In this document: piece after piece, positions 31,778 through 40,820 of the stretch | Position numbering within the stretch: position 1 is the first letter of the stretch | Layout of the letters: each line of letters starts with the position of its first letter | Assembly: GCF_000016185.1 (NCBI RefSeq) | Contig: NC_011420.2 | Location: 4,023,501-4,087,500 of the forward strand | Source: Rhodospirillum centenum SW | Lineage (GTDB): Bacteria; Pseudomonadota; Alphaproteobacteria; Azospirillales; Azospirillaceae | Direction of reading: 5' to 3' | Length of the DNA stretch: 64,000 nucleotides | Position numbers and translations under genes: made by a program | The notes under the pieces: generated by a model | Told to the model about the DNA's origin: nothing | Databases searched by the model: none | Seen by the model: only the letters and a program-made list of their open reading frames with translations

Positions 31778-34758
31778 CCACGCGCCGCCACCCCGCCCCC
31801 GATCTCCCGACGGCTGCAAAGGCGCCGGAGCCCCGTCTCCGGTGCGGGCCGGCGCCGGTCTCCCTGCACGGCCGGCCGGACTTCATCGTCGCGCTGGGGG
31901 CCTCGGCCGGCGGGCTGGAGGCGTTGCAGGATTTCTTCTCCGCGCTCGACCCGGTGCAGGCGCGCCCGGCGGCCTTCATCGTCGTGCAGCATCTCTCGCC
32001 CGACCATAAGAGCATGATGCCGGACCTGCTGACCCGGAGCACATGCCTGCCGATCACCGTGATCGAGGACGGCATGCCGCTCGTGGCCGGGCAGGTCTTC
32101 CTGATTCCGCCCTCGGTGACGCTGCGCATCACGCCGACCGGGCGCTTCGCGTTGCGCCCGAAGACCCCCGGCGTCGTCAGCCTGCCCATCGACATCCTGT
32201 TCACGTCGATGGCCGAGGTGTTCAAGAACAACTGCATCGGGGTCGTGCTGTCCGGCACCGGCAGCGACGGCACGCGCGGCGTGGTGGCGATCAACAGCGT
32301 CGGCGGCCTGACGCTCGCGCAGACTCCTTCCTCGGCCCAGTTCGACGGCATGCCCCGCAGCGCCATCGCCACCGGCTACGTGGACGAGCAGGGGGATGCG
32401 CGACAGCTCGCCCGCCGCGTCCTGGAATACCTGCACGGCCAGGTCCCCGAACCCGTGCTGCTGCATGCCCCGGACGGGGTGTCCGGCCCCGAGCAGGAGG
32501 GATACCGCGCGATCCTGGAGGATCTGAGCACCCGGACCGCCATTCCCTTCGACCAGTACAAGCAGTCCACCGTCGTCCGCCGCATCCACCGCCGGATGAC
32601 CCTCCGCCACTGTGCCAGCCTGACCGACTACGCCAAGCTCCTGCGCGGCGATCCCGCGGAGTTGCAGACGCTGCGCCGTGAGGTTCTGATCGGCGTCACC
32701 CGGTTCTTCCGCGACGGTCCCGCCTTCGACGAGCTGGCCAGGCTCCTGCCCGACCTGCTGGCGCACAAGGCGAAGGGCGAACCGCTGCGGATCTGGTCGG
32801 CCGGGTGCTCCACAGGGGAAGAAGCCTACTCCCTGGCCATCCTGGTCCATGAGGCGATGCAGGCGGCGGGCCTGAGCCTTGAGGTGAAGATCTTCGCCAC
32901 CGACGTGGTGCAGGACTATCTCGACGTCGCCTCCGCCGGGCTCTATCCCGCGACCATCGAGGCCGAGCTGTCGCCGCAGCGGCTGGATGCCTGTTTCGTC
33001 CGCCAGGGGGAGATGTACCGCATCACCCCGGCGATCCGGCGCATGGTGATCTTCGCCCGGCACAACGTCATCACCGACGCCCCCTTCACCAAGGTCGATC
33101 TGCTGGTCTGCCGCAACACGCTGATCTACTTCGAGGCGTCCCTCCAGGAGAAGGTCATCAAGCGCTTCCAGTACGCGCTGACGGACGGCGGCATCCTGTT
33201 CCTGGGCAGCAGCGAGAGCCTGGGACCCGCCGCGCGCGATTTCATGGTCCTTTCCTCCAAGAACAAGATCTTCCGGACCTTGCGGCCGGGGGCCCTGTCG
33301 CTGGAGGCGTTGCAGATCGGGCGCATGGACCGGGCCCTGCACGTCGTCTCCCGGCCGCCGGGCGTGGCGGACCCGGCGACGCCGATGGACCGGATCAAGG
33401 ATGCGCTGATCGACACCCTCCTGCCGCCCAGCATCCTGCTGACCGAAACGCGGGAGATCGCGCATGTGTTCGGGGATGTCTCCCGCTTCCTGCGGCTGCC
33501 GAAGGGGCAGGCGACCCTGGATCCTGCCCGCATGATGGCGCCCGGCGCCAGCGCCACCCTGCTTCAGGTCCTGGCGGTGGCCAGACGGGACCGTGCCCCC
33601 GTGTTCTCTGCCCCGATCGCCCTCGGGCGCCCGGCGGACGGCCCTGTCGAAGCCTTCCGCATCCGGGCGGCGCCGGTGGCGCACGAGGCGCCGCTGGACC
33701 AGTTGATGGTCGTGACCTTCCTGCCTGTGCAGGCGGCGGCCATCGTTCCGGATCCGGCCGACGCTGCGGAAGCCCCCAGCGCCCGCATCGAGATGCTGGA
33801 AGGGGAACTGGCGATCACACGGGAACACCTTCAGTCTACCATCGAAGAACTGGAGGCGGCCAACGAGGAACTGCAGGCGGCCAACGAGGAGCTTCTGGCT
33901 TCCAACGAGGAACTGCAATCGACGAACGAGGAACTGCAGTCGGTCAATGAGGAACTCTATACGGTCAACAGCGAGTATCAGGAGAAGATCCAGCTTCTGG
34001 TGAAGGCGAATGCCGATCTGGACCTGATGGCGCGGGCGGCGGCAATCCCGACGATCTTCGTGGATTCGGAGATCGTCCTGACCCGGTTCACGCCGGATTC
34101 CCGCCTGATCTACGATTTCCGCGATACCGACATCGGTCGCCCGCTCGGGGATTTCTCGAACAAGATCGGCTATGCGACCTTGCCGCGCGACCTCGGGGCG
34201 GTGGTGCAGCAGCGGACCGGCCGGGAGGTCTACTGGCGGACCCGGGACGGCACCGACTACCTGATCCGCATGATGCCCTATTCCGACGGCGAGGGGGCCG
34301 TGCTGGGCGCGGTCGTCGCCTTCATCGACATCACCAAGCTGAACCAGCTTGAAAGTCTCCAGAACCTCATCGATTCACTGCCCGAGCATCTGGCCGTCCT
34401 GGATGGCGACGGGAACATCCAGTTCGTCAACTCCGCCTGGACCCGGTTCGCCGCAGCCAATGAGGGAGACGCCGAGCGGGTCGGCGTCGGCACCAACTAT
34501 TTCGATGCCTGCGTGGGTGCCGTGCCCCGCGACAGCTACGCTGCCAAGGCGGCGGCCGGGCTGCGTGCCGTGCTCAGCCGCAGCATCGAGCATTTCTCCC
34601 TGCGCTATCCCTGCCATTCACCGACCGAGAAGCGCTGGTTCCTGATGCATGCGGCTCCCCTGCAAGGCAGCGGGGGCGGCGCTGTGGTCAGCCATATCAA
34701 CATCACGTCGCTGGTCGGTGCGAACGACGAGGAGGAGGTCTTGTCCCATGAAGCCTGA
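31774..34758 (+). CDS. CheB-CheR fusion with coiled coil and PAS domains
   Basis: A 994-residue protein. An N-terminal CheB-type methylesterase domain (~33-215) has its triad visible (S44 in GASAGG, H73 in VVQHLSPDH, D165 in GTGSDG). A CheR methyltransferase domain (~235-500) has the SAM motif WSAGCSTGEEAYS and the CRNTLIYF motif. A PAS-like segment, a strong heptad coiled coil rich in NEEL repeats (~680-745) and two PAS domains (~755-985) follow. There is no receiver domain, unlike chemotaxis CheB. Such fusions are thought to modify receptors or signal independently of the core Che system. The TTG start overlaps the GGDEF-EAL stop, so translation is coupled. Confidence 0.9.
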   Translation: MTTRRHPAPDLPTAAKAPEPRLRCGPAPVSLHGRPDFIVALGASAGGLEALQDFFSALDPVQARPAAFIVVQHLSPDHKSMMPDLLTRSTCLPITVIEDGMPLVAGQVFLIPPSVTLRITPTGRFALRPKTPGVVSLPIDILFTSMAEVFKNNCIGVVLSGTGSDGTRGVVAINSVGGLTLAQTPSSAQFDGMPRSAIATGYVDEQGDARQLARRVLEYLHGQVPEPVLLHAPDGVSGPEQEGYRAILEDLSTRTAIPFDQYKQSTVVRRIHRRMTLRHCASLTDYAKLLRGDPAELQTLRREVLIGVTRFFRDGPAFDELARLLPDLLAHKAKGEPLRIWSAGCSTGEEAYSLAILVHEAMQAAGLSLEVKIFATDVVQDYLDVASAGLYPATIEAELSPQRLDACFVRQGEMYRITPAIRRMVIFARHNVITDAPFTKVDLLVCRNTLIYFEASLQEKVIKRFQYALTDGGILFLGSSESLGPAARDFMVLSSKNKIFRTLRPGALSLEALQIGRMDRALHVVSRPPGVADPATPMDRIKDALIDTLLPPSILLTETREIAHVFGDVSRFLRLPKGQATLDPARMMAPGASATLLQVLAVARRDRAPVFSAPIALGRPADGPVEAFRIRAAPVAHEAPLDQLMVVTFLPVQAAAIVPDPADAAEAPSARIEMLEGELAITREHLQSTIEELEAANEELQAANEELLASNEELQSTNEELQSVNEELYTVNSEYQEKIQLLVKANADLDLMARAAAIPTIFVDSEIVLTRFTPDSRLIYDFRDTDIGRPLGDFSNKIGYATLPRDLGAVVQQRTGREVYWRTRDGTDYLIRMMPYSDGEGAVLGAVVAFIDITKLNQLESLQNLIDSLPEHLAVLDGDGNIQFVNSAWTRFAAANEGDAERVGVGTNYFDACVGAVPRDSYAAKAAAGLRAVLSRSIEHFSLRYPCHSPTEKRWFLMHAAPLQGSGGGAVVSHINITSLVGANDEEEVLSHEA

Positions 34759-35233
34759 TCCGGATACCACCGGTCGGGGCCTGGACCGGATCGGCATGGA
34801 CCCGACGAAGCTGTCCAAGGACGAGCTGGTCCAGGAATGGAACGTCCGTGAGGAGGAACTGCGCCTCCAGAACGAACAGTTGCGCGAGTCGGAACTGCGG
34901 GCCGTTACCCAGCTCCAGCGCTTCGAGACGATGTTCAACCACTTTCCGCTGCCCGTGGTGATCGTCGATGACCATCTGGTCATCGTCGATGCCAACCGGG
35001 CGGCGAAGGAGACGCTGCCGGCCCTGATCCGGGTCCGGGACAGCTCGCTGGTGCGCTTCCTGGACGCCCCGACCCGTTCGTCCGTGACCCGGACGCTGGT
35101 CCAGGGCGGCGTCGCCGACATCGACGCCGGGCTGCACCTCCAGGCGCCGGTCGCCTACCGGCTACGGGTCGTCCCGCTGCATTCCGATCCGGGCCGCATG
35201 AACTACGCTGTCATCTTCCAGCCCCGGACCTGA
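34748..35233 (+). CDS. Small coiled-coil plus PAS protein
   Basis: A 161-residue protein. A charged helix (LSKDELVQEWNVREEELRLQ, residues ~20-55) is followed by one PAS domain (FNHFPLPVVIVDDHLVIVDANRAAKETL, ~60-155). It resembles the coiled coil and PAS end of the upstream fusion, so it may pair with it. The ATG at 34748 overlaps the end of the CheB-CheR gene by 11 bp. No catalytic domain. Confidence 0.75.
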   Translation: MKPDPDTTGRGLDRIGMDPTKLSKDELVQEWNVREEELRLQNEQLRESELRAVTQLQRFETMFNHFPLPVVIVDDHLVIVDANRAAKETLPALIRVRDSSLVRFLDAPTRSSVTRTLVQGGVADIDAGLHLQAPVAYRLRVVPLHSDPGRMNYAVIFQPRT

Positions 35234-35298
35234 CGGCGTGTCTTTACCGGCACGAGAAAGGCCTTGCCTGTCCACCCGTTCTGGATTGGACTAGGCGG

Positions 35299-36456
35299 AT
35301 GCGAGGTGGTCTCACAGGCACCGCGGATCTGTTGCGCCAGGTCCAGTCCGGTCAGGCCGGCGGCGTTGCCGTCGCCCTGGACCTGTGGGAGGTGCCGCAC
35401 GCCGAAAATCCCCTGTTCCGGCGGGCGGTGATGGAACTGGTGGACCGCTTCGCCGGCCGCTTCACGCCGGAGATCGTGGACACCGGTCCCTACTCGCAGG
35501 TCTTCCTGTTCCACGGGACGTCGCCCGATCCGTTCATCGAGAAGCTGCATGCCGTCGCATCCGACTTCGCCGGGCAGCATCTGACGGCGCCGCGCTTCAC
35601 CGTCTTCCATCTGCCGGCCGATACCGCCCGTTTCGTCGCCCATCTGCGCCGGCTTCTGCCGGCCGCTGACGACCCCCGGCCCAGTGCCCTGACCCCGGCC
35701 GAAGCGCAGCGGCTGGCCGCGATCCACCGGCTGGGCGCCTATGAGCAGGTGCTGTCGCGGGCGGACATCGCCGCCGTGGTCCGCGAATCGCCGGTCTGGC
35801 GGCACGATGACGACGGGGGCTGGTCGCTGCTGTTCAGCGAGGTCACGGTCGCCCTGGACAGCCTGGAACGCGCCATCGGCGTTCCGCTGCGCCACGATCC
35901 CTGGCTGTTGCAGCAGATCTCCCCCATTCTGGACCGCCGCATCATCCGGCATTTCCAGACGGAGCCGACGCGGCTGCAATCCCCGCACAGCATCAACCTG
36001 CTGGCCGGAACCGTGGTCGAGCCGGTCTTCCAGGAGTTCATGCGCGGGCTCAGCTTCGACCAGCGCGTCAACCTGATCGTCGAACTGCCGGTCACGGATC
36101 CGGACCTGAGCCGCGAGCGGCTGGAGGAAGCGGTGGATGTCCTGCGGCTCTGGGACTGCCGGGTCGCTTTCGACCACCTGTCCCTGCGCAACACGGATCC
36201 CGGCTTCCTGCCGCTGGCGGCGGCGGACTACCTGAAGGTGGACATGCGCGGTCTGGACCAGGCGGCGGGCGCCTGGGAGCCGCGGATTCCCGACTGGATG
36301 CTCCGCTTCGGACTCGGGCGGCTGATCGCGCTCTGCCCGGATTCGTCCTGCGAGACGGAACTCAGCCGGAGCCTCGGCTTCCAGCTCCTGGAGCGACGGA
36401 CCCGGCCCCCCGCCGATGGTCCGCCTGCCGGTTCCAGCGGACGACCTGCCGGATGA
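35299..36456 (+). CDS. Degenerate EAL-domain protein
   Basis: A 385-residue protein. The N-terminal ~100 residues are an alpha/beta domain I do not recognise, probably a worn GGDEF. From ~145 it follows the EAL fold, but the active site is eroded. The EAL motif reads SEVTVALDSL. The Asn of INLLAGT remains. EITE is replaced by VELPVT, DDFG by FDHLSL, and only YLKVD keeps its lysine. No phosphodiesterase activity is expected; a c-di-GMP effector or a scaffold is likelier. It starts 65 bp after the PAS gene and is probably part of the same operon. The similar protein at 57460 is a possible relative. Confidence 0.7.
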   Translation: MRGGLTGTADLLRQVQSGQAGGVAVALDLWEVPHAENPLFRRAVMELVDRFAGRFTPEIVDTGPYSQVFLFHGTSPDPFIEKLHAVASDFAGQHLTAPRFTVFHLPADTARFVAHLRRLLPAADDPRPSALTPAEAQRLAAIHRLGAYEQVLSRADIAAVVRESPVWRHDDDGGWSLLFSEVTVALDSLERAIGVPLRHDPWLLQQISPILDRRIIRHFQTEPTRLQSPHSINLLAGTVVEPVFQEFMRGLSFDQRVNLIVELPVTDPDLSRERLEEAVDVLRLWDCRVAFDHLSLRNTDPGFLPLAAADYLKVDMRGLDQAAGAWEPRIPDWMLRFGLGRLIALCPDSSCETELSRSLGFQLLERRTRPPADGPPAGSSGRPAG

Positions 36457-36574
36457 GCATGGCTGGAGACGCATTGTTTGCGCGCAGGGCCGGGCAGAGA
36501 TGTGTGAAGGACTGGAAACGCCTGTGACGCTGTATGGTCATGTCTTCCCCCGCCCTCTCTCCGCGTTGTCCGTC

Positions 36575-39500
36575 ATGACAAGCCGTGTTCTTCCAGTGCT
36601 CGCACTCATCCTTGCGGCCCTGGCCCTCGCGCCTCCTGCCCGGGCCAACGATCACTGGCAGGTTCTGGCGACCCCGGCTTTCGACAGCATCGGGCAGCGC
36701 GACGGTCTTCCCCATCCGATTGTCACCGCGGTCGTGCAGGATGCCCAGGGGTTCATGTGGGTGGGGACCCAGGGCGGTCTCTCGCGGTTCGACGGCTACC
36801 GGCTGCGGACCTATCTCGCCACCCCCTCCGATCCGGCGGGTCTCCCCCATGCCTATATCCTGGCCCTGCATGTGGACCATGCGGGCCGTCTGTGGGTCGG
36901 GACGGCGGGTGCGGGGGCCGCCTGGTATGACGAAACCCGTGACCGCTTCATCCCGCTGTCGCCGGACAGGGGGATGCTGCCGCATCCGCTCGTGCAGGAC
37001 TTCGCCGACGACGGGCGGGGCGGGCTGTGGATCGCCACCCGCGGCGGCCTCGCCCACCGTACCGCCGACGGGACGCTTGTCACGGTCAGTCAAGGCGTGC
37101 CCGACCCGCGCATCAGTTCTCTGCTGCGGGATGACCGTGGCGCCGTCTGGATCGGGACTCAGGGGGGGCTCGCGCGGGTCGCTCCGGACGGTGACGGCCC
37201 GCGCCCCTTTCCCGGGCTGCCGGAAGGGATGGCGGCCCGGGTGCTGGGCAAGGACGCCGCCGACCGTATCCATGTCGCGGTGACGACCTCCGACAACGAT
37301 CAGCTCTGGCGCGGCGGCGTGGACGGGTTCACGCCGGTCAAGGGGGCGGACGGGCAGAACCTCGGCTTTCCCCGTGGCAGTCTTGTCCGCATGGTCGATA
37401 CCGGCACCGGCAGCCTGTGGATCGCCACGCTCAGGGACGGGATCATCGAACTGGAGGCGAAGACGGGGCGGACACACCCGATCCGGCACGACCGGGCCGA
37501 CGACCTCAGCCTCGCCGACGATGTGCTCTTCGCCCTGTTCCGCGACCGTGGCGGCATGATCTGGGTGGGCACCCGCAACGGTCTCTCCCGGGTCGATGCT
37601 GCCGCTGCCAGCGTGACCTCGATCCGTTATTCGCCCTTGCGCCGCGAGGGGTTGAGCGGGGCCGACATCATGGCGGTCGATGCCCTGTCCGACGGCCGTG
37701 TGGCGGTGGGATATCTCGCCGGCGGCATCGACATTCTGGACCCGCGCGACGGGGTGGTCGAACGGCTGCCTCCGGGTGGCCTGCTGCCGGACGGGGCTGT
37801 GCTGGCCGTCCGGTTGCACGCGGGCCGCTACTATGTCGGCATGCAGCACGGTTTGGCGATCATCGATCCGGTTGCCCGCACGGTCAGCCGCCCCACGATG
37901 CCGGACCCGGACCGTGTCGTCCATTCGCTCCTCTTCCGCGAGGGACGCCTTCTGCTGGGCGGACGGGCGGGCCTGTTCGTCCTGGGGGCGTCGGGGAAGA
38001 CGGTCGAGCGGTTCCGCTGCGTCGCGGCCGACGGGACGGACGCCGCGGCGGGTCTTGCCAATGCGATGTCGCTGCTGAACGGACCCGACGGGCGGCTCTG
38101 GGCCGGCACGCCCGACGGTCTGCATGCGGTGGATACCGGAACCTGCACCGGCCAGGTCCTGCGTCACGATCCCGCCGATCCGGCATCGCTGCCGGAGGGA
38201 CTGTTGAGCGTGGTGCGCTTTGACAGCCAGGGACGCCCCTGGGTCGGCACCATGGGCAGTGGCCTTGCCGTCGGCGAACCGGGCGGCGGGACGCGCTTCC
38301 GCACCCTGACGACGGCCGACGGGCTGCCGAACAACAATATCGGGGAGATCCTGGAGGACCGCACCGGGGCCTTCTGGATCAGCACCGCCGATGGCATCGG
38401 CCGCGTCGCCCCCGATCTGACGGTGACGGCGTTCCGAGCGGCGGAGGGCGTCTCGCTTCCCGCCTACTGGGCGCGCTCCGGTGCTGCCACGCCGGCCGGG
38501 GACATGCTGTTCGGTGCCGGCGGCGGCCTGACCGTGATCGAGCCGGCCGAGCTGGGGCCGCATCGGCCGCACCCGCCGGTGCGGCTGACAGGACTGCGTG
38601 CCGGCGGGGTTGAGCAGCCGGTCGGGCTTTACAACGGCACCCGCATGGCCCCGCCGCTCGTCCTGCCGGGCCAGCAGCGCAGCCTTTCCGTCGATTTCGC
38701 CGCCCTGGGGTATGTCGCTGCCGACCTGATGCGTTACCGGGTCCGTCTGGACGGCTTCGACAGCGACTGGACCGACCGGGGACCGGCCGACCGCAGCGTC
38801 GCCTACACCAACCTGCCGCCCGGGGACTATGTCCTGCGGATCCAGGCGGTCGCCCCTGGCGAGGACTGGGGAGCGGACGATTTCACCCTGGATGTCCGGG
38901 TCGAGGCCGGCTGGTATCAGACCAATGCCTTCCGCGCCCTCATGGTGATGCTGGCGGCGCTGCTGGTGGTGGCCATCGTGCAGGGCCGCACATCTGTTCT
39001 ACGCCGCCGTCAGGCCCAGTTGCAGAAGGAGGTGGCGGAGCGGACCCGGGAACTGGAACTGGCGAACCGACGGCTGGAGCAGCTTGCCAACACCGATCCG
39101 CTCACCGGCATTCTGAACCACCGGGCCTTCTGGGCGGCGCTGGAGGCGGAATGGGACCGGGCCTGCCGCTATGGCCGCGTGTTCAGTGTCTTGCAGATCG
39201 ACATGGACCATTTCAAGCGGGTCAACGACACCTATGGACATGCGGCGGGGGATGCTGTTCTGCAGACGCTGACGGACCGGGTCGGCCGGCTGCTGCGCTC
39301 GGTGGACAGGTTCGGCCGCCTGGGTGGTGAGGAATTCGCCGTGCTCCTGCCCGATACCGGATACGAGGGGGCGGTGCAGGTGGCCGAACGCATCCTGGAC
39401 GCCATCCGCACCGAACCCGTCCTTTTCGAAGGGACCGCGATACCGATTTCGGCCAGCATCGGCGGCAGTTCGCTGCGCCCCGACGACGCCAACGTGAACG

Positions 39501-39613
39501 TCATCCTGCACCGGGCGGATGCGGCGCTGTACGCGGCGAAGGGGCGGGGGCGCAGCCAGGCGGCCTTCGCCGAGGACGGGGCCGGCTGGCTGGATCAGGC
39601 CCGCCCGGCCTGA
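36575..39613 (+). CDS. Periplasmic propeller sensor diguanylate cyclase (Reg_prop, Y_Y_Y, GGDEF)
   Basis: A protein of 1012 residues. The signal peptide (VLPVLALILAALALAPPARA) is followed by repeated two-component-propeller blades with motifs such as FMWVGTQGGLSRFDGY and IWVGTRNGLSRVD. A Y_Y_Y domain (YRVRLDGFDSDWT) leads to one transmembrane helix (~785-805), a coiled coil, and a cytoplasmic GGDEF domain. GGEEF (~917) is intact and preceded by the inhibitory RxxD site (RSVD), so it should be an active, feedback-controlled diguanylate cyclase. The ligand is not evident; such propellers often sense polysaccharide fragments. The ATG at 36575 begins a clean signal peptide, though no ribosome-binding site is obvious. 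Confidence 0.9.
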   Translation: MTSRVLPVLALILAALALAPPARANDHWQVLATPAFDSIGQRDGLPHPIVTAVVQDAQGFMWVGTQGGLSRFDGYRLRTYLATPSDPAGLPHAYILALHVDHAGRLWVGTAGAGAAWYDETRDRFIPLSPDRGMLPHPLVQDFADDGRGGLWIATRGGLAHRTADGTLVTVSQGVPDPRISSLLRDDRGAVWIGTQGGLARVAPDGDGPRPFPGLPEGMAARVLGKDAADRIHVAVTTSDNDQLWRGGVDGFTPVKGADGQNLGFPRGSLVRMVDTGTGSLWIATLRDGIIELEAKTGRTHPIRHDRADDLSLADDVLFALFRDRGGMIWVGTRNGLSRVDAAAASVTSIRYSPLRREGLSGADIMAVDALSDGRVAVGYLAGGIDILDPRDGVVERLPPGGLLPDGAVLAVRLHAGRYYVGMQHGLAIIDPVARTVSRPTMPDPDRVVHSLLFREGRLLLGGRAGLFVLGASGKTVERFRCVAADGTDAAAGLANAMSLLNGPDGRLWAGTPDGLHAVDTGTCTGQVLRHDPADPASLPEGLLSVVRFDSQGRPWVGTMGSGLAVGEPGGGTRFRTLTTADGLPNNNIGEILEDRTGAFWISTADGIGRVAPDLTVTAFRAAEGVSLPAYWARSGAATPAGDMLFGAGGGLTVIEPAELGPHRPHPPVRLTGLRAGGVEQPVGLYNGTRMAPPLVLPGQQRSLSVDFAALGYVAADLMRYRVRLDGFDSDWTDRGPADRSVAYTNLPPGDYVLRIQAVAPGEDWGADDFTLDVRVEAGWYQTNAFRALMVMLAALLVVAIVQGRTSVLRRRQAQLQKEVAERTRELELANRRLEQLANTDPLTGILNHRAFWAALEAEWDRACRYGRVFSVLQIDMDHFKRVNDTYGHAAGDAVLQTLTDRVGRLLRSVDRFGRLGGEEFAVLLPDTGYEGAVQVAERILDAIRTEPVLFEGTAIPISASIGGSSLRPDDANVNVILHRADAALYAAKGRGRSQAAFAEDGAGWLDQARPA

Positions 39614-39644
39614 GCGAAGGCCGCAGCTTCCCCGTGCAGCCGTC

Positions 39645-40103
39645 CTACACGGCCGTCCGGCGCCGCAGGCGGCCGCTCAGGACAAACCCGTCGCGCGCGT
39701 TCAGGCCCAGCAGCACGAGGTTCGTGGCACCGGCCAGCAGTTCCACCGCCTGCACGGCATAGAAAGTTGCGTCGAAGGCACCGGCCTCCGCCTTCGCTGC
39801 CAGGAACAGGGCGGCCGGAACCAGCACCAGCAGCCCGTTCGCCGCGATCAGCGGCATGCGCCGGCGCTTCGCCGCGGCCAGGGGCGCTGTCCACCCGGCC
39901 CCCAGGCGGAAGCCCGACCCGCCGGCGAGCGCGATCGCCGGGATCAGCACCAGCAGCAGCCAGGGGATCGCCGTCTTCACGACGACGATGTCCGCCGGCG
40001 TGCCCGCCAGTTCCGCCAGCAGGGTGGCAATGAGGAACCCCGACACCATCAGCAGGGCGGTGGCGCCGGCGACGGGATGGATGAGCTTCACAAGGGAGCG
40101 CAT
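39645..40103 (-). CDS. Four-helix inner-membrane protein of unknown function
   Basis: A 152-residue protein with four hydrophobic segments: GATALLMVSGFLIATLLAEL, ADIVVVKTAIPWLLLVLIPA, LIAANGLLVLVPAALFLAAK and YAVQAVELLAGATNLVLLGL. I do not recognise the family. The ATG at 40103 fits; the longer frame from 40235 runs through the shared operator. It is divergent from the MarR gene and likely controlled by it. Confidence 0.65.
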   Translation of the reverse strand: MRSLVKLIHPVAGATALLMVSGFLIATLLAELAGTPADIVVVKTAIPWLLLVLIPAIALAGGSGFRLGAGWTAPLAAAKRRRMPLIAANGLLVLVPAALFLAAKAEAGAFDATFYAVQAVELLAGATNLVLLGLNARDGFVLSGRLRRRTAV

Positions 40104-40167
40104 GGCGAGGGTCCTTCCGCAGGGGCCGGGCCGGGGATCGGCCGGCGGGGACGGGTCCGTCAATATA

Positions 40168-40203
40168 CATAGCATGCCATATATCATTGCATGGCATGCT
40201 ATG
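40168..40203. promoter_or_regulatory. 36-bp dyad, candidate MarR operator
   Basis: CATAGCATGCCAT, a 10-bp spacer, ATGGCATGCTATG: perfect 13-bp arms in an AT-rich patch between the divergent membrane-protein and MarR genes. The right arm reaches into the first MarR ATG (40201-40203), so bound repressor would block both promoters. Confidence 0.6.
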
Positions 40204-40689
40204 CAAGACCAGTATCCCCGCATGGCCTTCGACAAGACGACCTCGGCGGGCTATCTCGCCAACCATCTGGCCCGGCTCTTCGCGATCCGGCTGCAGGAGC
40301 GCATCCGGCCCCTGGGGCTGGCCCCGGCCCAGTTCATGACCCTGATCGAACTCTGGCGGCAGGACGGGCTGACCCAGCGCGAGCTGGTCGAACGCCTGGA
40401 CGTGGAGCAGGCGACCATGGCCAAGACCCTGGCCCGGATGGAACGCGACGGGCTGGTCGTCCGCCGGCCGCATCCGGGTGACGGACGGGCACAGCAGGTC
40501 TGGCTGACCGAGACAGCCCGCCTGCTGCAAGGACCGGCCACTGCTGCCGCGCAGGACGTGAACCGGGCGGCGCTCGCCCCCCTGTCCGAGCCGGAGCGGC
40601 GGCAGCTCATCGACCTGATCGCCCGGGTGGTTGCGGGGATGCGCGCAGACGGGGCCATCCCCTCCGATAATTCGGCCGCCGACGGCTGA
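40201..40689 (+). CDS. MarR-family transcription regulator
   Basis: A 162-residue protein with the MarR fold: SAGYLANHLARLFAIRLQER, then APAQFMTLIELWRQDGLTQR, a recognition helix VEQATMAKTLARMERDGLV and a wing VRRPHPGDGRAQQVWLT. MarR dimers bind palindromes like the one at its own start and release on ligand binding. The ATG at 40201 lies inside the dyad; an ATG at 40222 is the alternative, and neither has a good ribosome-binding site. The RND adaptor and pump follow in the same direction 131 bp on, a usual arrangement for drug or phenolic efflux. Confidence 0.88.
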   Translation: MQDQYPRMAFDKTTSAGYLANHLARLFAIRLQERIRPLGLAPAQFMTLIELWRQDGLTQRELVERLDVEQATMAKTLARMERDGLVVRRPHPGDGRAQQVWLTETARLLQGPATAAAQDVNRAALAPLSEPERRQLIDLIARVVAGMRADGAIPSDNSAADG

Positions 40690-40714
40690 AGCTACGCCGG
40701 TTTTTCGGATCGGC

Positions 40715-40734
40715 CCGCACGATGATCCGTGCGG
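40715..40734. promoter_or_regulatory. Dyad between marR and the RND adaptor
   Basis: CCGCACG, ATGATC, CGTGCGG: perfect 7-bp arms, 87 bp before the adaptor start. It could be a second operator for the efflux genes or the marR terminator; it is unlike the 36-bp dyad. Confidence 0.3.
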
Positions 40735-40820
40735 ATTCGCCCTCCCGGCTGTTGCAGGCGCGCAGGTCCGGTTTTCTGCCCCGGAGTCCTGTCCGGGTTC
40801 CTGGCAGCCAAGGCGCGCCC

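Noticed and set aside
36362-38572. Long open frame antisense to the propeller-GGDEF gene
   Set aside because: The product is rich in Arg, Gly, His and Gln with no domain sense; the opposite strand encodes a clear signal peptide, propeller and GGDEF. A by-product of high GC.
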